From Galdieria sulphuraria (lineage: Eukaryota; Rhodophyta; Bangiophyceae; Galdieriales; Galdieriaceae): a stretch of 64,000 bases of DNA. Shown here one piece after another: positions 23,922 through 33,782 of this stretch (position 1 is the first letter of the stretch; each line of letters opens with the position of its first letter). The stretch lies in assembly GCF_000341285.1 (NCBI RefSeq), contig NW_005178467.1, forward strand, positions 1 to 64,000, read 5' to 3'. Below the pieces are notes generated by a model. It was not told the DNA's origin, did not search any database, and saw only the letters and a program-made list of their open reading frames with translations. The translations under genes and the position numbers were made by a program.

Positions 23922-24908
23922 ATGATTTTTCATTTGGATGTCATTTCCATGTCGACCATATTCCATAGCTATTCTGTTCTACATCGCTCTTCTGTGAAAG
24001 TTGTTCTTGCGTTATCGTTAAAGCGTTGGAAGAGTATTGCTCAAAATATACCGAAGAAAACTAGTTCAAGTGGCAGAGGAGTAAGGAGTCGTCTTCGTCG
24101 AACGCCTATTGATCCAAAGATCTTAGAGACCATCAACTCTTTGGAAGTTTGTAGTCCAAGACGCCGTCGAACTGAATATCCCGATCAAGATCGTTTTTCA
24201 GGTCGCGTTTTTCAAGTATGGTCCAGAGGTGGTGAATTGTACAAAAGAGCACGAGTTCCAGAAGAATTTCCTGAAGCACTTCTACCGGAGGTTGCTTTAA
24301 TAGGAAGAAGCAACGTTGGCAAGTCTTGTCTCATCAATTCTTTGGTTGGTGGTACCAAGTCACGTTACTTGGCAGAGACAAAGGACTTTCCTGGCACCAC
24401 TAGAGAACTTGGCTTTTATGTTCTACGTTCTGGTTTTTTGAGTGTGGTGGATTTACCAGGATATGGTTTTGCCATTGCAGAAGAACAGGAAAGGAAACAG
24501 TGGCAAGAAACAGTAAAAGAGTATTTACAACAAAGAAAGACGCTTAAAAGACTTTTAATTTTATTGGATGCGAGACATGGTATTATGAAAGCTGATAGAG
24601 ATATGTTGCAATTTTTTCAAAGATGCAAAGTGAAGTACCAATTTGTGTTGAACAAGTGCGACTTGGTGAAAGATGATGAATTGGCAAGAAAAGTATATAT
24701 GGTTCGCGAAGAAATATCGTCTGGTGTTTATAAACGAGTTTTAAAGAACATCATGATGACCAGTTCTCATACTCGAGCTGGTGCATTTACTTTACAAGCA
24801 GAACTGACAGGCTTAGCACTACGACCATCTCAAAGACATGCTCTCAAACTAGATTTAGCCACAAGAGGAAATGTTCCTGATGCTATTCGTCGAGCTCTCA
24901 AGTCATAA
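23922..24908 (+). CDS. EngB/YihA-family organellar GTP-binding protein
   Basis: A single exon of 328 codons. About 120 N-terminal residues are basic and Ser-rich, consistent with an organelle-targeting peptide. The GTPase core follows: G1 IGRSNVGKSCLIN, G2 region KDFPGTTRE, G3 VVDLPGYGFA, G4 FVLNKCDLVK, G5-like MTSSHTRAGA. The EngB/YsxC family helps mature the large ribosomal subunit in bacteria and organelles. Whether it goes to plastid or mitochondrion is not decided by the sequence. It starts 92 bp after the SDHA stop. Confidence 0.92.
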   Translation: MIFHLDVISMSTIFHSYSVLHRSSVKVVLALSLKRWKSIAQNIPKKTSSSGRGVRSRLRRTPIDPKILETINSLEVCSPRRRRTEYPDQDRFSGRVFQVWSRGGELYKRARVPEEFPEALLPEVALIGRSNVGKSCLINSLVGGTKSRYLAETKDFPGTTRELGFYVLRSGFLSVVDLPGYGFAIAEEQERKQWQETVKEYLQQRKTLKRLLILLDARHGIMKADRDMLQFFQRCKVKYQFVLNKCDLVKDDELARKVYMVREEISSGVYKRVLKNIMMTSSHTRAGAFTLQAELTGLALRPSQRHALKLDLATRGNVPDAIRRALKS

Positions 24909-24945
24909 AATGTGTAAGGATCCAAAAGATAACTCCATATCAAAA

Positions 24946-27366
24946 CTATCTGTGGCTAACTGCCTTTACTTGAACCATTTCGCAACAATTGAGTTTCTGA
25001 CCAAGGTTGAGAAGCTGTAGCGTATTTTGAATGTTTCTAGTAGTTTTGGGTAACTGAAGAATGCTAAGAAGTTTAGGGTTTTCACCCAGACATTCAAATA
25101 TTTTGTTCGTAAGAAGACAGGTAAATGAATGAGAAACGACTGACTTTTCCCTATTGGCTAATTGAGTCAGCAGCTGTAATAAGGAAACAAAATTCTTATC
25201 CGTTTCATATGTTGATAGAGTTTCATCGTTGAAAATATTCGGCGTTTGTAAATGAACGTAAGTTATACTATACGGCCTGTTGGAAGTTTGCGAGGCTTTG
25301 TCTTTGACGAATATCTTGAAAACGTAATGACCCGACTCAGACTCCAGTTTTTGAGAGTCTATGCGAGAGATTAGCCAATCTTGAAGTTGTGTCGCATTCG
25401 ATATTTCTATTGCCATCAAAAAATTTCCATGGTTTGTATCATTTTGTTTGTTCTCTGTTTGCACTGTACTGTTGGTATCCTTACAAGATGAGCTCAAAAT
25501 ATCTTCAAGTTCGTCGTTCCAAATCCGGAAAAACTCGATTGCAAGAACATGTCTAGATTCGGAGCTGCCTTTGATGTTTTCTAACAAATACAGAATAGTC
25601 AAAAACGATAATCCCTGATTCAAATCAAAGAATAATTTGCGCTGATGATTATGTGTTGAGTAGCCAAAGATGCAAACGTTTCTTCCTTTCCAAAGTTGAT
25701 CGACAAAAGCAACACAGTGTCGAAAAATCTGTTGATTGGAAATGTCTGTAGTGAAAACTTGGTCAAAAGGAAATTTGGAACTCGTGAGTTCCTCAGAATC
25801 GCGAACTTTTCTAGCAATAACTTGTGAATTTTGAATGTCCAGCACCAAATTTTGTTGAAATGAATCATTGAATGGTTCTTCACTTGAATCGGAATCATCT
25901 ATTTTGCAAAAAACTTGCATATTGGGTCTCATTTGGTAAACTTTTCGTAGAAGATCCTCCTGAATTTGTGCATTTCTTAGCCTTTGTTCCTTCATTTCAT
26001 CAACAATATTTTGTTGTCTATGCATTCTTTCTTGCAGAGCATATAATTTCTGTTGCTCGATCAGATGGACATTTCGTTCGTCTTCTAATCTAAGTTCTAG
26101 TGTAGACAATTTATTCCGAAGTGACACTAACAAAGTTTGTTGTTCTTCCACAGCAGAGTCAAAATATTCAGCATCGTCATATTTCTTTTTAATGGTTTGT
26201 TTCATTTGTTCGTTCCTTTCTTTCACTTCCTCCAACTGACTTTGAATCGTAGACAAATTTTTCCGTTCGGATGACAAGGCTCTTTCAGAAGAATTCCACA
26301 ACTCTTCCAAAGCATCTTCTTTTGTTTTGTATTCATTCTCCTTTTGGGAAAGTTTGGCTCTGCACTGATGAATGCTTTCTTCTATCAAATTTATGTCTCT
26401 CTTTAGCTGTTCAATTTCCTGTTCCAAGTCTTGTTTTCGTTGTGGATAACTTTCTTCTTGAAGGTCCAATTCTGTGACTTCCTTCTCTATTCTCTTTTCT
26501 TCTTCTTCTTTTTCATGAATTTCTTTCTGTTGTCGACGACAATCTGCTTCAAGTTTATATATTTCTTGAACTATTTTCTCTCTTTCGCATTCTTGTTCTG
26601 ACAGCAATACCAAATTTTCCTCTTTCTGCTTCTTCAAGTTTCTGATTTCCATTTGCAAGTTTTCTTCTTTGGCAGCCAATTCTTCCACTTTATACAGTTC
26701 ATCTTGACTTTCACATTTCTCTAGTTCTATTTGCTTTTGTAATGAAAGCTGTTCTTCATAAATATTATTTAAAATAGCTTTTTGTTCCTCAATACGACTA
26801 TGTACAGACTGTACTCTCGCCTCTTCTACCTGTATTTGACCTTGTACCACTGACTTTTCAACTTTGAGCTCATCTAATAGCTTTTCTTGTTCTTTTTTGT
26901 TTTGTTGGACAGCTTCCAATTCGCTAGTTGCCAGGAGCAACTCGGCTTCCAAGTTCTTTATCGTGCTCTCCATTCCTGAAATCTGCTCTTCTACATTCTT
27001 TATATTCTTAGTCAAAGTATCCATTTGTTGCTGGTATTGACGTTGTTGCTCTTCATGGGATTTGGTGGTTAGTTCAACTTGTTCAATCTTCCATTCTTGG
27101 CTTTCTAGTCGGTCTCGAACTTTCCTGAGTGGATAGTCTCTATCTTGACTAGCTTTTAAGGCTATATTTGGTTTTACTGTTTTCCATTTGGAAATAAATG
27201 AATTCTTTGAGGTTGTTTCCTCGTTGGTTTGTAAGGTTGCTTCATTCGATATTTCCTTTAGAGGGTTTCCCTTTTCTATACTACCAACCTCTCTAGATGT
27301 TGTGATGCGATGGCGTGTAACCAAAGTAGGTTTAGGTATTTTCGACTGGGTCGTACTGTCTCTCAT
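24946..27366 (-). CDS. kinesin-14-like protein with degenerate, nucleotide-blind motor domain
   Basis: A single exon of 806 codons; the first in-frame ATG is at 27366. A basic head (residues 1-70) is followed by an almost unbroken coiled coil (about 90-470). Then comes the kinesin-14 neck-motor junction (LLRKVYQMRPNMQVFCKID), FPFDQVF, NVCIFGYS, and at the C-terminus LGENPKLLSILQLP and TLQLLNLGQKLNCCEM, in the order of a Kar3-type C-terminal motor. The P-loop position reads GYSTHNHQRK instead of GQTGSGKT. No switch I NxxSSR or switch II DLAGSE is found. By family knowledge this is the state of Vik1/Cik1, the non-catalytic partners of Kar3. I infer a non-motor partner of an active kinesin-14 at the spindle. 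It is convergent with EngB, with 37 bp between stops. Confidence 0.8.
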   Translation of the reverse strand: MRDSTTQSKIPKPTLVTRHRITTSREVGSIEKGNPLKEISNEATLQTNEETTSKNSFISKWKTVKPNIALKASQDRDYPLRKVRDRLESQEWKIEQVELTTKSHEEQQRQYQQQMDTLTKNIKNVEEQISGMESTIKNLEAELLLATSELEAVQQNKKEQEKLLDELKVEKSVVQGQIQVEEARVQSVHSRIEEQKAILNNIYEEQLSLQKQIELEKCESQDELYKVEELAAKEENLQMEIRNLKKQKEENLVLLSEQECEREKIVQEIYKLEADCRRQQKEIHEKEEEEKRIEKEVTELDLQEESYPQRKQDLEQEIEQLKRDINLIEESIHQCRAKLSQKENEYKTKEDALEELWNSSERALSSERKNLSTIQSQLEEVKERNEQMKQTIKKKYDDAEYFDSAVEEQQTLLVSLRNKLSTLELRLEDERNVHLIEQQKLYALQERMHRQQNIVDEMKEQRLRNAQIQEDLLRKVYQMRPNMQVFCKIDDSDSSEEPFNDSFQQNLVLDIQNSQVIARKVRDSEELTSSKFPFDQVFTTDISNQQIFRHCVAFVDQLWKGRNVCIFGYSTHNHQRKLFFDLNQGLSFLTILYLLENIKGSSESRHVLAIEFFRIWNDELEDILSSSCKDTNSTVQTENKQNDTNHGNFLMAIEISNATQLQDWLISRIDSQKLESESGHYVFKIFVKDKASQTSNRPYSITYVHLQTPNIFNDETLSTYETDKNFVSLLQLLTQLANREKSVVSHSFTCLLTNKIFECLGENPKLLSILQLPKTTRNIQNTLQLLNLGQKLNCCEMVQVKAVSHR

Positions 27367-27566
27367 GAATATGGAATTATGACCCAAACAAGAGATAGGC
27401 GCTTGTGAGGTGATTCAAGGCGGGTATTTTTGAAATTTAAAAAAAAGCGCAATTCTTTGTCATCAATGCACAGAACAACTCGAGTAGATCCATTTACAGA
27501 ATACGACTTTATTATTTGGCCATTCGATCCTATTCGTCGTTATTATATGTACAAATTCTGTAAAAG

Positions 27567-28196
27567 TTAGCGCTTCTTCTGTTTTTCCAACAACTCCATA
27601 CGTCTCTCCAGCTCGCTTAACTTGGAATATATATCCAGTTTCTGTTCTATTCCCTTCACCTTTTTTTCCAGCTCTTCCAATTTCGTAGCGTTTCGCTGTT
27701 TTTCTTCTAAACTCTCACTCTGTGAGGAGGAGTTGCTCTGTTGGGAGGAAATTGGTTGATTTCCTAAAGGGCTCGACCCAAAGGTATTAAAGTGTCCTCT
27801 ACTTCCAAAGGACAATTTCCCCCCTGATCCATATTGTAGACCAATTCCAACCCCATATCCCAAACCGAAACCACAACCAATACCTGTTGAGCTTCCAGGG
27901 AATCTGCGAGCTATATTCTGCAAGAAACCAGAAAGGTAATGGCCAAAGGGCAAACCATACAAGAAATGTGTGGGAATACCGCTTGTGTTACCAATACCTT
28001 GACTAGACAAGTCCATTAACGCAAATCCACGACCAAAACCAAGTCCACAACCGATTCCTATTCCTAACCCATAGCCGCTCCTTAAACAAACAGGTCCTAT
28101 ACAGAAAAAAGTCTTTTGAAGTGACGATAAATCAAAATGCCTTGTTGGAGTTTCCACTAAAGGTTGGTTAGTATTGGCGAGTGCAAAATGTACCAT
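27567..28196 (-). CDS. glycine-rich protein with GxGxGCG repeats and C-terminal coiled coil
   Basis: The first in-frame ATG gives 209 codons. Two glycine-repeat blocks (SGYGLGIGIGCGLGFGRGFA and GIGCGFGLGYGVGIGLQYG) flank a spacer. A Ser/Gln-rich linker and a charged heptad helix (EELEKKVKGIEQKLDIYSKL) follow. The repeats could form a glycine-zipper membrane hairpin. No family name is recognised. Upstream codons encode WSWLILV, which with the N-terminus would look like a signal anchor, but no ATG precedes them. Confidence 0.6.
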   Translation of the reverse strand: MVHFALANTNQPLVETPTRHFDLSSLQKTFFCIGPVCLRSGYGLGIGIGCGLGFGRGFALMDLSSQGIGNTSGIPTHFLYGLPFGHYLSGFLQNIARRFPGSSTGIGCGFGLGYGVGIGLQYGSGGKLSFGSRGHFNTFGSSPLGNQPISSQQSNSSSQSESLEEKQRNATKLEELEKKVKGIEQKLDIYSKLSELERRMELLEKQKKR

Positions 28197-28294
28197 TACA
28201 AGAATAAGCCAAGACCACAAATCTTGTCAAATTCCTTTGGCTTGAGTTGTCAAAAAGTACAAGATCTCCACTGACCTCCACATTTCTTCCTATC

Positions 28295-28897
28295 ATGTGC
28301 TCTAGTGCGTGTTTCTTGTTTAGTTGTACGTTTATTCCACGAAGACTTTCATTGAATGATAGTTTTATTCACACAAATCCACGTTTACTATATGGTTGTA
28401 CGGTATATGAGCGAAAGCTGAGGCATTGTTGGAATTACAGTAATAGAATTCGTGCTCAACAACAAACAGAAGACAAAAGAGACGAAGAAACCAAACAACT
28501 AAGCGATTATGAATTTGCCGAGCGTTGTGTAGATGGTGGTTGCCCTGTGGAAGATGTTCAAGAACTCTTGGTTCGTCTAGAGGTAAGCTTTTCGTGAATT
28601 ATTTTTAAGAGTTGTCTACCTATTCCATTGCACGAAAGATAAATACAACGACACTATTATGAATAATAACATCGAGTATTTTAGGACCGAAGAAAAATTC
28701 TTCAGAAAGAAATTGAAAGAATATCTGATCTTATGTCAAAACTTGCGAGATACAATACTGCTGAAGATCGAGGTCTCTTAAGAGATGTTGTACTGGCAGC
28801 TCTAAGTATCTTTTCCAGGTCAGAAAATAACTATCCAGAAGTAGGAGAGTCACCTTGGTCTATGGATCCTTATAGACCCAAAAAATGGGAAGATTAG
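28295..28897 (+). CDS. small hypothetical protein, possibly plastid-targeted
   Basis: Exons 28295-28582 and 28685-28897, joined in phase across a 102-nt intron, give 166 residues. The N-terminus is hydrophobic, then Ser/Asn/Arg-rich, like a bipartite or transit peptide. The mature part is compact and helical: SDYEFAERCVDGGCPVEDVQ, then LEDRRKILQKEIERISDLMS, ending SPWSMDPYRPKKWED. No domain is recognised by eye. Its start is 98 bp from the divergent glycine-rich gene. Confidence 0.65.
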
Positions 28898-29022
28898 TGC
28901 AGTTGTGTATGATTTGTTTGAGGAGGGGGATTCAATGAAATGGGGAAATAAATGTTTTTGTATGTGTGTAAAATGATGCATTGAGAATGGATTGACTAAG
29001 CTTTCTGAATACTTTTGTAAAT

Positions 29023-32000
29023 ATGAAAGATGATAATGACTCAGCAGTTAGCTTACCTCCCGGATTGGATAGTGGAGACCTTGTGCTTTTCAATCGTCGT
29101 TGCTTATCCATGTCTCCTTATGGTGCCTTGATCTGTGGTTTGTCAAAGTTGTTTAGTAAAAGCCGCTGGGACCACGTTGGTCTTATTGTTCGAAAAGAAG
29201 ACGGCAACTTATTTCTTTTAGAAGCAAACTTGAGCGGTGTAAAACTAAGGCCGTTGGAGGAACGTTTGAAGCGCAGTCATTCACACGAGATTGCCATCAG
29301 ACGACTATCTATTGTTCGCACGGAAGTGTTTCGGGGAAAACTACTCGATTTTGTCAACCGTGTAAGTTTAGACAGAAATAGATATCATATTCTCTGAAAG
29401 ATTGTTTGCTAAAATAGACTATCAACTTACCTTATGAAACCAGTACCAGTAGCCTTTTGAGTACCATCATCGACCCCGTAGATAAACAAGAGCGAGAGAG
29501 ACTCCACGCATTACTTTTAGAAAAGAAGACACAGTTGAACGAGATTGATTTGGAACTAAAGGAAGGTGCACTAACTGCGTTTCAAAGACGTTCCTTGCAA
29601 GCTGAAAGAGCTAGAGTTGCAGGAAACTTGGAAGCTTTGGAGGCGCGTCTGAACCAAGTGATGAAAGGCAAGTCGCCTTTTGAAGGAAAGGAAGATCTCA
29701 ATCGCGTTTTCTGTTCCGAACTTGTTGCAGCAGCTTATCAACATTTGGGACTATTAGATAAATATCCTCCTGCTGGTGGTTATGCACCTAAAGACTTTTC
29801 TTCAGAACAAGTCAATCCGGCTGCTTTACTTTTGTTAAAAGGAGCTCATTTGTCTGATGAAATATTCGTTCGTGGAAATGAAGACGCAACAAACAAGAAA
29901 CCATATCCTCTTATTCAGTCATACTCCGACTTACCTCCTCCTCCTGATTCTAGACTATTGATTAGAGATGTATTGAAGCGAAGTCCTATAGATTCCATGA
30001 TTGTGGATGAGTATCGTCGTTCGCATTTTATTTCGTCTTTCCGATCGAAAGTTGTGGAGGCTGGTGAAGTTATTTTTCATCAAGGAGACTATGGAGACGC
30101 ATTTTATGTTGTAGAATCAGGCAGACTAGATAGGTTTGTATCGAAAGATGGTGGAGACTCTGTCTTAGTTTCGACCATTGGACCAGGAACTGCATTTGGT
30201 TTGTATGGTCTTATGTACAATACAACTAGAGCAGCTACAGTAAGCCACAATTTTGAATTTTTCAGCTTTTTTCAATTTTTGGAATTTTTAGATTCGAGCA
30301 AAAGAACGTTGTCTTTTGTGGAGAATGGATAGACCCACATATGAAAGATTTGCAGTAGATTTTGCCAATTCCAAGACGTTGAAAACATACATCGAAAGAC
30401 GAAAGCTACAAAGATATGTTCGCAGTCATTTTCTTTTTCGTCATTTGGATAGAATTTCATCTCAAGAACTGGCTTCCTTTTTTAATGTGAAATTTATGCC
30501 TGGAGAAGTGATATTTGAACAGGTTGGTCATCCTTTAGAATATTTTGAATGAGCAATTCAAAAGGAAAGTAAGGGACAACCTGGTGATAATTTTTATATA
30601 ATTAAGAGCGGTGAAGTGGAAAGACTCATCAAACACCCTGAGGATGAAAAGGAAAGTGTTGTTGGCACCTTAAGACCTGGACAATCATTTGGAGAACTTT
30701 CGTTGATGTTTGATTCACCTCGAGGGTCTACTACAAGAGCCAAAACGGAAGTGGAATGTTGGGCAATAAGTGCAGAAAACTTTCAAAGACTCCATTTAGG
30801 TAGTGGAGCAAATTATTTGCATCGCATTTTTGTTCAGTATGCAAGTGTCGATTTAAATCAGAATAGATATATGACAACAGATGATTTGATGCGTTTTGCA
30901 CAAGTTCATCGCCTGGATCCAAAGGTAAGATGACCCAAGTTTATTTGTTTCTCAACTTTTTCATTGGAAATATAGGAAAGAGATCGCCTTACATTCCTTT
31001 TACTCGCTTTGGTTACGAACAATCGTAGAAGAGATTGGGACTCATCTTACAAGTCCAATGGCCTTTTACGAGCTGGTTCTCCTCCCATGACTAATGGACC
31101 CAATAGTTACTTACTTGGAGGAGTTTCTCTATTGGAGGGTCGTGATATTTTGATAGACTTTTGGGAATTTGTTCGATTTGACATTCTCATTAACCAACCA
31201 GAAGTGGAATTAGAAGCTGCCTTTCGCTTAGTAGATAGGAACAATAATGGTTCTATAGGTTTAGATGAATATCAAGATTTTATCATTCGTTACAGCCGAT
31301 TTGATCCTGTAAGTTTATGCTTAGTTTCTATATAATAGAATGGTATTTAATTTGTTACTTCCAAGGATGCAATGAAACTATTAGAAGAAAGGCACGGGAC
31401 TCTGAGAAAGTTATTTGGAAGGAACGGAAATCATGTCGCTAGTTTTGAAGAATTTTCTAGTGTTGCTTATGAGATTCTTCCTCAAAGTTTAGTTGAGGAT
31501 ATTCGAAAGTTATCACATTATATTCTACAAGAGTCAACAACTACTTCAAAAGATACATGGGAAGAGCAAAGTTCGGTAGAGTTTGTAAAGGAAAAATTCT
31601 TGAAACTATCGTCATTGGGTTCATTTCCGCAATTCAGTTGGAAAGGTGCGTGTGATGTGGTTTGTTTTTGGAGACTTTGGTAACTTTTTATGGTATTTGT
31701 AGAAAATATACTGATAGATCCCATACATTTCATAGCTGCAACTGTAGCCAGTGGACTTTCACGAACAGTCGTGGCTCCGTTTGAGCGTTTGAAGATTTTA
31801 ATGCAGCTACAACGCGTATCAGGTTATACCAACGAAGATGCTTTTATTCGAAGTTTTTCAAAAACCTGTTCAAAGATGTTTGTAGAAGATGGTATCCGTG
31901 GTATGTTTCGTGGAAATGGTGCCAATGTGACAAGGATTATTCCTGTCACTCTCATTCAACTTTCGTCATTGACTGCATTAACAAAGTGGTATAATATGCT

Positions 32001-32703
32001 TAAAATGAATAAAGACGAGGAACACAATGCAACGCTTTCATCTTGGGAGACTTTGTTGCTCGCTGGAACAGCAGGTTCGATAGCCACTGTGGCGGTTTAT
32101 CCTTTGGACTTGATGCACACATTGTTGTCCATTCAAAACAGACGATATCATCCTTATAACGGGATTTATGATGGTGTTTGCAAAATATATCATTCGCAAG
32201 GTAAATTGACATATAATTATTTTATAAAGTGGACTGCTGATTGGATTCAAGGAATTCGAGGCCTCTATCGTGGCATTTGGCCTTCTATCTTCGGAGTATT
32301 TCCTTATGTGGGTTTAAGCTTTGTAGTATATGAAACTTGTAGACCGTGGCTTCCATCTCAGAATGATGATTATGGTAAACCTTTAAAAAGTGCAACTATA
32401 CTAATGGGTGGAGTAGCATCCTTTGCAGGACAAGTGGTTTCCTATCCTATGGATACTTGTAGAAGATATATTCAAGTAGAATGTACTTCAGGTAGTCCTT
32501 ATTCTATTTGGAATGTTATGCGTAGTCTTTATCAGCAAGGTGGAATGAGAAGGTTCTATCGAGGTTTCCTACCCAATTCCTTGAAGATACTGCCAGGTGC
32601 TGCTGTCAGTTTCTTTGCATATGAATACTGTAGAAATTTTGTTTCTGAGATATCCAAAATTCACAGCATTGTTTCTCAATCTGGAAAGACAGGTGCAGGC
32701 TAG
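29023..32703 (+). CDS. fusion: NlpC/P60-like (YiiX/LRAT type) + two cyclic-nucleotide-binding domains + EF-hands + mitochondrial carrier
   Basis: Eight exons (29023-29361, 29418-30239, 30292-30522, 30565-30924, 30976-31308, 31366-31645, 31703-32200, 32252-32703) sum to 3315 nt, or 1104 residues, and every join keeps phase with GT-AG ends. Domains in order: a permuted papain-like fold with GDLVLF, RWDHVGLIV (His51) and NRVFCSELVAAAYQHLG (Cys212); cNMP-binding fold 1 (about 310-410, GEVIFHQGDYGDAFYVVESG); cNMP-binding fold 2 (about 440-545, GDNFYIIKSGEVE); aralar-like EF-hands (VDLNQNRYMTTDDL and, near residue 671, DRNNNGSIGLDEY); and a carrier with signature repeats PFERLK, PLDLMH and PMDTCR from about 789. 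Likely a Ca- and nucleotide-regulated inner-membrane transporter; the substrate is unknown. A separate carrier gene starting at 31690 is the main alternative. Confidence 0.8.
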
Positions 32704-32995
32704 CTTTCAAAAAAGTGAAAAGAGTACTCCATATAAATAGGTAAACACGACAACATGCTCTTATACATTCAACACTATTTTCATCTTATACGGAATAAGA
32801 GGCAGCATAGTCGTGTTGTGTGTTATTTTGTAATAAATATTTTAAGGAGACACTATGAAGATATCTTAAAGGCATCTAAAATCAGACCAGTCATGACACC
32901 TATTTTAAACGCGTTGACGAGTCTTAAACTGAATGAAGGAGAGCTTTCTTGATAATAGTAACGGGTATATAACTCCGTACAAACAGCAAGAACTC

Positions 32996-33673
32996 CTATT
33001 TATAAAAAGTAAGAAACATAATTGAAGAGAAGTTCAAGAAGTTACCGGCAATCAAAGGGTCCAAAAAGGAGAGAGCTCCGAATATAAGCGTAAGACTACT
33101 AGCACAAGTAAAACCAAACAACATCGCCATGAGACCAGATAGTAATTGTTTTTTCGGTAAATTTCTATGAGAAAAATTCAAAACAATTTGATTGAAATAT
33201 CAAACTAAAATCCAGCTACTGACCCTAACAAGTCTAGTTGATATCCAATTCTCCACCACACATAACGACTGAGAGAAAAGTCAGAGTCGGCCTTAAATTC
33301 TCGTTCAGAAGCATCTTTAAGGTCTTGGTCAGCTCGTGTGCTATTTGACAAAAGTCCAACCAGAAACCGAAGAAAAACAAGGCGAATACTGGATATGTCT
33401 GGTTCGTCTCGTCGATATGATGAAGTTAATATTATTTTACAAGGATAAAGTCTTTTGGTGATACTCAATCGTGGTTTCTTCAACGTATTCCAGTGTCTAC
33501 ATTCCTTGTGAAAAAGAAACCATGAGGAAGAATCAAAGTAAGTGACTGCCACAAATCCTGGAAGAACAAGCATTTTAGTCCTCAAGACAATTGACGCTGC
33601 TTCTCACAAACGGAGCAATAAAAGATAACGTACCCTCATGTTGCCGCCGATGTTCTAGTTTAGAAATTTCCAT
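32996..33673 (-). CDS. small predicted membrane protein
   Basis: Three exons. The ATG at 33673 (MEISKLEHRRQHE) joins across a 37-nt intron to the main exon, and a second intron near 33218-33160 leads to the last exon. The product has about 200 residues. One hydrophobic segment is near the start (LVLPGFVAVTYF), and two adjacent C-terminal segments form a hairpin (LMAMLFGFTCASSLTLIFGA, then LIAGNFLNFSSIMFL). The middle part is Arg- and Asp-rich, with LSRYVWWRIGYQLDLLG. No family is recognised. The first intron is shorter than most here, so the N-terminus is tentative. Confidence 0.5.
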
Positions 33674-33782
33674 TGTTATCATTCAATATTTCAGATCGTT
33701 GGTTGGCGTCTGCGTGAGCTTGTGCATGTTTCTAAAGAAACTCCTGTTGCATTTGCTAGTTGTATCGTAATTTTATAGTAAC

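Noticed and set aside
31690-32703. Separate mitochondrial carrier gene starting at an ATG at 31690
   Set aside because: That ATG lies inside a canonical intron whose removal joins the EF-hand exon to the carrier in exact phase; kept only as an alternative to the fusion.
32755-32952. 65-codon plus-strand frame after the carrier fusion
   Set aside because: No domain; it sits in the 3' flank and is probably untranslated.
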